The notes beneath the pieces are model-generated. The model was not told where the DNA came from. It ran no database searches and saw only the letters and a list, made by a program, of their open reading frames with translations. Both the position numbers and the translations under genes were made by a program. Source: Gemmatimonadaceae bacterium (GTDB lineage: Bacteria > Gemmatimonadota > Gemmatimonadetes > Gemmatimonadales > Gemmatimonadaceae). From it: DNA of 18,820 nucleotides. Location of the stretch: the NCBI GenBank assembly GCA_025357975.1, contig JANYKY010000088.1, forward strand, positions 1-18,820. Reading direction: 5' to 3'. Numbering within the stretch: position 1 is the stretch's first letter; every line of letters starts with the position of its first letter. Of this stretch, positions 13,829-18,820 are shown in pieces.

Positions 13829-14827
13829 ATGCCTTCCGCGACACCCTTAATCCGTCCTCCCGCAATTGCCCGCGGCGAAGCGATCGGAGTTGTAGCGCCA
13901 TCGTACTCTCCGCGTGAGGGTCAGCTGATGCGCGGTGCAAAGGCACTAGAGCGAGCCGGATATCGGGTCATCCTCGACCCCGACATTCTGGAGCTGCGGA
14001 AATTTACCCGAAAACAGGATGAGCGGCGTGCGGCGAATTTCATGGGGATGTGGCTCGACCCTCGGGTGAAGGCGGTCATCGGTGGAACTGGTGGCTACGG
14101 GGCTACGCGGATGATCCCTTACCTCGAGCCTGAAATCTTTCGCAGAAACCCGAAAATCTTTGTTGGCTATTCGGATATCACGGCGCTTCATCTGTGGCTG
14201 ATGCGACAGGCAAGCCTTCGGGTGTTTCATGGTCCGACGGTGGACGATCTCATTCCGATTGCGCGCGATCCAACCACGAGCTCGCTTCTCACCGCGATGA
14301 CAACACCTCGCCCGAGTGGCAGACTGGGACGGGAGATGGTGCGAGCGGTCAGGCCGGGGCGAGTGACGGGGCGGTTGACAGGCGGAAATCTTTCGCTCGT
14401 TCAGCAGAGCATCGGAACTTCATACGAAATCGACACGACTGATGCGATCCTTTTTCTCGAGGAGACTCATGATCCAATGTCAGTTGCGGATGAGCGCCTG
14501 GTTCATCTGCGGGCGGCTGGCCTCCTCGACAAAGTGAAGGGGATTGTGTTTGGCCAGCTCTCGCTGGACCGTTCAGAAGAAGACGAGTTCGAGGATTTTC
14601 TCCTCGACCTGGTATCGGATCTGGATCTACCCATCCTGATGGATTTTCCGGCGGGTCATGAGGTGCCGAATCTCACGCTGCCGTTCGGGACAGAGGTCGA
14701 GCTCGTTGCGGAAGGCGACAGCGGCTGGCTCTCTTACAAGGAAGACGCGCTTTCAACGTCAGAGCCGGTTCCTGATCAGGGAGATGCTGTCGAGGCAGTT
14801 CCAACGGCTGAGACTGTTCCAGCCTGA
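13829..14827 (+). CDS. S66-family LD-carboxypeptidase (LdcA/MccF-like)
   Basis: A 332-residue S66 serine peptidase. LdcA members remove the terminal D-Ala from the L,D bond of murein tetrapeptides during cell-wall recycling in the cytosol; MccF members inactivate microcin C. The catalytic Ser115 is in IFVGYSDITALH, the Glu is at 211-212 in ILFLEETHDPMSVADERL, and His277 is in FPAGHEVPNLTLPFG, in the usual S66 order. The GGTGGYGATRM stretch (85-95) precedes the Ser. No signal peptide is visible, in keeping with a cytosolic enzyme. After about residue 305 a Ser/Glu/Pro/Val-rich tail of about 27 residues replaces the usual end. GAGG lies 12 bases before ATG 13829. LdcA and MccF cannot be told apart from the sequence alone; peptidoglycan recycling is the default. 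Confidence 0.92.
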   Translation: MPSATPLIRPPAIARGEAIGVVAPSYSPREGQLMRGAKALERAGYRVILDPDILELRKFTRKQDERRAANFMGMWLDPRVKAVIGGTGGYGATRMIPYLEPEIFRRNPKIFVGYSDITALHLWLMRQASLRVFHGPTVDDLIPIARDPTTSSLLTAMTTPRPSGRLGREMVRAVRPGRVTGRLTGGNLSLVQQSIGTSYEIDTTDAILFLEETHDPMSVADERLVHLRAAGLLDKVKGIVFGQLSLDRSEEDEFEDFLLDLVSDLDLPILMDFPAGHEVPNLTLPFGTEVELVAEGDSGWLSYKEDALSTSEPVPDQGDAVEAVPTAETVPA

Positions 14828-14850
14828 CAGCATTTCGATCTTCGGATTGA

Positions 14851-14911
14851 TTCCGACCCGCGGCATCATGCTTTCCCATTCGCGTATTTAATTCCGATCC
14901 GCCGCGTCATG
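14851..14911 (+). repeat. Short imperfect direct repeat beside element C
   Basis: The 20 bases at 14851-14870 and the 20 bases at 14892-14911 match at 17 positions; both begin ATTCCGA (with the preceding A) and end TCATG. They are 41 bases apart in register and end next to the left arm of element C. This fills most of the space from the S66 stop to element C; nothing else is seen there. Confidence 0.6.
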
Positions 14912-14912
14912 A

Positions 14913-15115
14913 TTTTTTGGTCCGCGGACTGGGGCGGATTTGGAGCGGATTGATTCCTCTCGTGATCGGAGAAGGATTGCGATCCCTCTGAGAGATTCTC
15001 GTTTGAGGTTTTAAACAAAACCGACAAAAAGTTAGCCAGACGCGGGCTTATCTCGGCCCAAATTGAACAAACGGCGCCAGTCCGCCCAAGTCCGCCCAAG
15101 TCCGCGTCCAAAAAA
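14913..15115. repeat. Intergenic palindromic element C (10-base units, central hairpin)
   Basis: Bases 14913-14952 and the reverse complement of 15077-15115 match at 34 of 40 positions with two single-base gaps. The right arm contains AGTCCGCCCA twice in tandem; the left arm shows the same 10-base spacing in degenerate form (GCGGACTGGG, GCGGATTTGG, AGCGGATTGA). Both ends are runs of six T (A on the other side). A perfect hairpin GGTTTT at 15007-15012 and AAAACC at 15017-15022 sits at the dyad centre (15014.5 against 15014 for the arms). It lies between the converging S66 and gmhA genes and fills most of that 360-base gap; the 72 bases from 15116 to the gmhA stop show nothing convincing. Confidence 0.78.
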
Positions 15116-15187
15116 GCGTTACTTCTTGAGGGAATCGAAACGCGGGGTTCCGTTCATCCGCCACGGCGTTGTGCACCGCCGGCGACG

Positions 15188-15757
15188 TCAGTCCCCGGCC
15201 AGCGCGCTGTCCACAGCTTCGCACCACACGTGAATGAGCATGAGGTGCACCTCCTGTATATATGCTGAGTCTGCGCTGGGAACCGCAACCAGATGATCAG
15301 CTCGAGCCCCCGTCAACCCGGCCTCGCCGGTAAGCGCGATGGTGACCGCACCCAGCTCCTTCGCTGCGCGCAACGCACGCACGACATTCTCGGATTTTCC
15401 ACTTGTCGTCAACGCTACGGCAACATCACCGCTCTGGACGAACGCTTCGACCTGCCGCTCAAACAGCGCTTCATAACCGAAGTCATTGCTGATGCAGGTC
15501 ACAGTTCCCGAATCCGAAGTCAGGCAAATTGCAGGAAACGGCCGCCTCGTTTTCCGAAAACGGCCCATCAGCTCTTCGACGAAATGACCCGCCTCCGCCG
15601 AACTTCCGCCATTTCCAAACGTGACGACCTTTCTGCCGTTGCGAAGCCCCTCGACCAGCGCTCCCGCCGCGGCTTCGGAAGCCAACTCGATAGTGTCGAG
15701 GCTATCTTGAATTACCTGTTGATGCGTCGTGAAGTGCGCGCGGAAATCTGTCGTCAT
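15188..15757 (-). CDS. gmhA: Sedoheptulose 7-phosphate isomerase GmhA
   Basis: A 189-residue SIS-domain protein of the GmhA family, which turns D-sedoheptulose 7-phosphate into D-glycero-D-manno-heptose 7-phosphate, the first step to ADP-heptose for LPS core or S-layer glycans. Visible: TFGNGGSSAEAGHFVEELMGRF (46-67), the phosphate-binding loop plus active-site His58/Glu61; SDSGTVTCISNDFGYEALFERQVEAF (81-106); ALTTSGKSENV (115-125); and the C-terminal IQEVHLMLIHVWCE (167-180) with Gln168 and His176. Length and motif order are those of GmhA rather than of other SIS proteins. Start ATG 15757 overlaps the stop of the helicase gene as ATGA, so it is translationally coupled. None of the later heptose genes (hldE, gmhB) is in the window. 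Confidence 0.9.
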   Translation of the reverse strand: MTTDFRAHFTTHQQVIQDSLDTIELASEAAAGALVEGLRNGRKVVTFGNGGSSAEAGHFVEELMGRFRKTRRPFPAICLTSDSGTVTCISNDFGYEALFERQVEAFVQSGDVAVALTTSGKSENVVRALRAAKELGAVTIALTGEAGLTGARADHLVAVPSADSAYIQEVHLMLIHVWCEAVDSALAGD

Positions 15758-18504
15758 CGTCCGCGAAACTTACGACGCGAGCCACTGCCCCGCCCCATTT
15801 TTCCGCCACCAGGTCCTCGCTTCGGTCCGCCTGGCGCGCCCCGCCGATTTCCACCACCACGCGAATCCGTGCCCGGCTTGTTCCGTCCACGAGGACGATG
15901 CCGGTGATCAGCCGCCAGCTCGCGCGCACCGCGCTCATCCCGTGATGCAGTGTCATCGTGAATCGGAGAATCTTCAATCTCGTCCGGAGACCACGGACGG
16001 CTCAGCAGCTCCTGAAGCTCATCGAGAGAATCCGCCCGCAACGCTCCGCGCTGTCCGCGAATCACCACAAACCGCAGAGGGCGATCGAGAACGGGCAGCT
16101 CCGCGTCGGTCAATCCGCGAGCGAGCTTTTCGGGAAGGCGGAGCCGAGCGATTGCCGTGAGTGCTCCAGCGCGATCGTCGACATCGTACTCGATGTCAAC
16201 CTCGCGCTCCCTGATCAGCACCGAATCGGGAAGCTGCGCAAATTTCTCGCGAACGTCGCGCGGCACAAATTCATCACGGTCGAGAATGAGTCGCGCATTT
16301 CGGAAATCGTTCACCGATGTGATTCCCGACAATTGCTGCTGATACCATCCAGCAAGGTCCTCGAACTTCAAACGCGGCGTCTCGCCACCTGACCTGCGGT
16401 ATGTCTGGCGAATGTCTTCAATCGCCGCGCGATTTCGTTTTACGGCCGGATGCCGCGCTTGCCCGCGCGCCAGTGCCTCCGCCAGTGCGCGAATCGCTCG
16501 CGGTGCCAGCTCCGGTGGGAATTCCTCGAGTACTTCGGTCTCTCGCTCGAGCTCAAATCCGAAATATTCGAGAGTGCGCTGGATGACGAGCTGGCCACCT
16601 TTGCGCTTCGGATCGTACACGATCTCTGAAACGCCCCGAGTCGAATATTTTCGGATGAGCTGCATCGGCACCTGCGTGCCTTCGATGCCTGCACGCGAGT
16701 TCCCCGATCTGTCCGCGAAATAACGAAGCTCTCCCGCGATTGCTCCCCAACTCCCCGCGACACTCGTTTTTGATACACGCGCCTCATGACCGTCGGCCGT
16801 CTCTTCATCGATGACGAGGTCGAACGGCATAAAGCGAGACAGTAGCTCTCCGAATTTTCTTTGCACATGGTCGCGTGCGAGAGGCATTCGATTCGGCAGC
16901 GGGATTCCAACACCGCGAAACACGCTTGCCATCCCGAGCGCTGAATCTTCGATCGCCTTCACGAGAACACCGCGACGTTCCGCCCACTCTTCGATCGCTT
17001 CAGTAAAAAGGTGTCTTTGCAACCCGTACACTTCACCCATATAGCCGCAGCGTGAAAACGCCTCGGCGTACAGGTTATAAGCAGTCAGATGGTCACTGCC
17101 AGCCACGATCAATCCGCCAAGGTCGCGCTCTTCGCGCGTCATTCGATGGAGCGATTCAACAGAGCTCATCACCGCGAGATACGGAACCAGCTCGTCGTCG
17201 GCATTCACGAGCAGCTCTGCCCAGGGCCTGTCCACAGGAAGCGCCTCGACTGCCTTGCCATATGTCGAAAGGCGGCCCGCCTCGATGATCCCTCTGTGCT
17301 CCAACAATGCCATCGACTTCTTGTAAGCGGTTCGATCGAGCGGAACAGGGAGATCGAGCGAAGCCGCATCGACACCAAGGTCCGCGCACGTCATCGCAAC
17401 CCTCTCGGAGTCCCCAGCGAGCTGAAACTCCGGCGGCGTCGGCTTGAGCGTGGCGAAGTTGATGTCACGGTCGGAAAGAATGAAGACGCGACCTCCTTCA
17501 ACGCGCCCGTGCACGCGTCCCGCCATCTGAAGAATTTCGTTGGCGCCCAGATGCATGCGCGTGAGAACATTGCGCCCGCGCTCGATGATATTGCCGAAGC
17601 GCGTATCATCAATGACGACGGTGTCGAGGCCTTTAACGTTGAGCGCGCTCTGGCCTGCCGCGGTCATTGCGAGGAAATACGGTTTCTTTTCTCCGCCTTC
17701 GAGGAACGGCCGAATCACGCGGATTGGCTCGCCACCGTGATAGTACGCCGTGTTGATCTTCGGGAACTGCGACGAAACGGCCTCGGCTGCCTGCTCAACG
17801 CCCGCACGAGTCGGCAGAAACATTCCCACTCCGCGCTTGTCCTTAATGACTTTCATCAGAAAGCGATCGTCGAGAAATTCCTGCGGATCCTTACGAATGA
17901 CTTTCACATCGGCGGCGCGGGCGGGGTCGAAGGCGTAAGACTGAAGAACTTCCGCGGCGTCCAGATACTTGGCGTAAAACGTTGGATCGACTGTGGCAGA
18001 GAGCCAGATGAACCGACAGCCGACACGCTTTCCTAACGCGAGGCAAAGTTCGAGCTCTGCGGAGGTCTGGTGGATCTCATCGACGACAAGCGTATCGGTC
18101 TTGAGGATGTCTCCGTCCTGAAACCAGCGTCGCGCGATACCGGTGGTGACGATGATGACGTTCCATGTCGGCGTTTCCGGAGTTGCCTCGCGTTCGCGAT
18201 TGACAACGCCAATGCGAAGGTCGGTCGTCGCGAGTATTGTCTCCGCGATAGGACGGATGGAGAGTGTCTTTCCAGTGCCTGTGCCAGCGACGATACCAAA
18301 CCCTTTGCCGGCCGCAGCAAGCCGCTGGATATCGTCACCGTGCTGCTGCTGGAGAACAGTCTCGATGCGTAGAGCGAGAGCGAGCTCGATTGTCTCGCAT
18401 GCGGCGCGCGTCGGAGCGATGACGATGACGCGTCCGGTGCTCGGCTCGGCCGCAACGAACGCGGAGTGGTCGGGAGGAAGAAACTGGTCGCGGACGTTTC
18501 GCAT
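15754..18504 (-). CDS. DEIH-box helicase, HrpA/HrpB-like, with RG-rich tail
   Basis: A 916-residue superfamily 2 helicase, probably acting on RNA. Motif I is IVAGTGTGKTLSIRP (GTGTGKT at 74-80), motif II is DEIH (142-145), motif III is LSATVD (168-173), and motif VI is QMAGRVHGR (326-334) where DEAH helicases normally have QR.GR.GR. The motif V region (AMTAAGQSALNV, 279-290) is also divergent. A helicase-associated HA2-like region follows at about 370-470 (LLEHRGIIEAGRLSTYGKAVEALPVDRPWAELL). The last 49 residues are an RG/RGG-rich disordered tail (RGRNK, SRGGGNRRG, KRGPGGGK, RRKFRGR), a common RNA-binding feature. I chose ATG 18504 because the frame upstream of it, to a TTG at 18573, runs through a terminator hairpin. 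It overlaps gmhA by ATGA. Cellular substrate unknown. Confidence 0.87.
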   Translation of the reverse strand: MRNVRDQFLPPDHSAFVAAEPSTGRVIVIAPTRAACETIELALALRIETVLQQQHGDDIQRLAAAGKGFGIVAGTGTGKTLSIRPIAETILATTDLRIGVVNREREATPETPTWNVIIVTTGIARRWFQDGDILKTDTLVVDEIHQTSAELELCLALGKRVGCRFIWLSATVDPTFYAKYLDAAEVLQSYAFDPARAADVKVIRKDPQEFLDDRFLMKVIKDKRGVGMFLPTRAGVEQAAEAVSSQFPKINTAYYHGGEPIRVIRPFLEGGEKKPYFLAMTAAGQSALNVKGLDTVVIDDTRFGNIIERGRNVLTRMHLGANEILQMAGRVHGRVEGGRVFILSDRDINFATLKPTPPEFQLAGDSERVAMTCADLGVDAASLDLPVPLDRTAYKKSMALLEHRGIIEAGRLSTYGKAVEALPVDRPWAELLVNADDELVPYLAVMSSVESLHRMTREERDLGGLIVAGSDHLTAYNLYAEAFSRCGYMGEVYGLQRHLFTEAIEEWAERRGVLVKAIEDSALGMASVFRGVGIPLPNRMPLARDHVQRKFGELLSRFMPFDLVIDEETADGHEARVSKTSVAGSWGAIAGELRYFADRSGNSRAGIEGTQVPMQLIRKYSTRGVSEIVYDPKRKGGQLVIQRTLEYFGFELERETEVLEEFPPELAPRAIRALAEALARGQARHPAVKRNRAAIEDIRQTYRRSGGETPRLKFEDLAGWYQQQLSGITSVNDFRNARLILDRDEFVPRDVREKFAQLPDSVLIREREVDIEYDVDDRAGALTAIARLRLPEKLARGLTDAELPVLDRPLRFVVIRGQRGALRADSLDELQELLSRPWSPDEIEDSPIHDDTASRDERGARELAADHRHRPRGRNKPGTDSRGGGNRRGAPGGPKRGPGGGKMGRGSGSRRKFRGR

Positions 18505-18522
18505 TTGCAGAGCAACTTGCAC

Positions 18523-18561
18523 AAAAAGAGCCCCGGGAGGAATTGCTCCATCCCGGGGCCC
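18523..18561 (-). terminator. Intrinsic terminator of the rightmost gene
   Basis: On the minus strand GCCCCGGGA (18559 to 18551) pairs with TCCCGGGGC (18538 to 18530) over 9 perfect GC-rich base pairs with a 12-base loop, followed by CTC and five T residues ending at 18523. It begins about 30 bases after the TAA of the partial gene at the right edge, and ends only 18 bases before the chosen helicase start. Confidence 0.85.
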
Positions 18562-18592
18562 GTCACTTACCAAGCGGCTGGTTCAGCTTCGC

Positions 18593-18820
18593 TTAATCGT
18601 CGCGGTCATCGTGCTTGTCGCCCTTGTCCTTGTACCGGCCGTTGTGCTTGCCATTGTCATGACCGTTGTTCCGGGACCAGCGATCATTGCCGTTGTTCTG
18701 ATTTCGGCGACTCTCGTCGTCGCGATCGGCTTGTCGTTCGCGATAAATCTGCTCGTCGCGAATCTCTCGCTCCCGTTCTATCTCCTGCTGGCGGCGGATC
18801 TCGGCCTGACGGTCGTACGA
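18593..18820 (-). CDS. C-terminal end of a charged Asn/Gly-rich protein (partial)
   Basis: The minus strand is open from the right edge to the TAA at 18593-18595 (75 residues), followed by a good terminator, which makes it the 3' end of a real gene. The visible part is low-complexity: a charged, probably helical stretch rich in Arg, Glu and Gln (RQAEIRRQQEIERERE, then DEQIYRERQADRDDE), then an Asn/Gly/Asp stretch (NQNNGNDRWSRNNGHDNGKHN) and a Lys/Asp end (KDKGDKHDDRDD). No family is recognisable. It may be a coiled-coil or disordered surface or nucleic-acid-binding protein; the N-terminal part outside the window would decide. Confidence 0.65.
   Translation of the reverse strand, partial: SYDRQAEIRRQQEIEREREIRDEQIYRERQADRDDESRRNQNNGNDRWSRNNGHDNGKHNGRYKDKGDKHDDRDD

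Noticed and set aside
14866..15111. Minus-strand frame of 81 codons across element C
   Set aside because: The translation is of the palindrome arms and core; no start signal and no family resemblance.
17089..18036. Plus-strand frame of 315 codons inside the helicase gene
   Set aside because: Antisense shadow; the helicase motifs on the minus strand are decisive.

Overview
The window looks like chromosomal DNA of a moderately GC-rich, Gram-negative-type (diderm) soil or aquatic bacterium. The gene set would fit Gemmatimonadota or a similar deep-branching phylum: a secreted tricorn-like S41 protease, a secreted S9 peptidase, the long plant/cyanobacterial type of IspH, flavin-dependent ThyX, an S66 LD-carboxypeptidase and the heptose enzyme GmhA. 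This placement is inference from gene content, not from a marker gene. No rRNA, tRNA, CRISPR array, phage gene or transposase gene was seen.

Layout, left to right. (1) The 3' end of an FAD-linked oxidase, then thyX. (2) A 400-base spacer with a heptamer array, an imperfect inverted-repeat element and a good sigma70-type promoter that overlaps an AT-rich dyad. (3) A tight four-gene plus-strand operon: two different ATP-grasp ligases of the D-Ala-D-Ala ligase fold, a GNAT acetyltransferase and a KamA-type radical-SAM/PLP aminomutase, closed by an intrinsic terminator. (4) On the minus strand, a MarC-family membrane protein and a secreted S9 peptidase. (5) Divergent from these, a 1094-residue secreted tricorn-like protease. 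(6) A palindromic intergenic element, a bidirectional terminator and a 72-residue minus-strand gene of unknown function with a strong Shine-Dalgarno. (7) ispH (minus) and an S66 LD-carboxypeptidase (plus), divergent with only 18 bases between starts. (8) A second palindromic intergenic element. (9) A minus-strand pair with a 4-base ATGA overlap: a DEIH-box helicase with an RG-rich tail, then gmhA. (10) The 3' end of a charged, Asn/Gly-rich low-complexity gene and its terminator.

Two things stand out. The ATP-grasp/ATP-grasp/GNAT/KamA operon reads as a small pathway: a 2,3-aminomutase could make a beta-amino acid, the GNAT could acetylate it, and the two ligases could join amino acids without a ribosome or an NRPS. 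Product and substrates cannot be read from the sequence. Second, three intergenic spacers each hold an imperfect inverted-repeat element. The three are unrelated in sequence but share one design: arms built from short tandem units (6, 8 or 10 bases). In two of them a T-rich/A-rich hairpin sits exactly at the dyad centre. An orphan heptamer array next to thyX looks like a single arm of the same kind.
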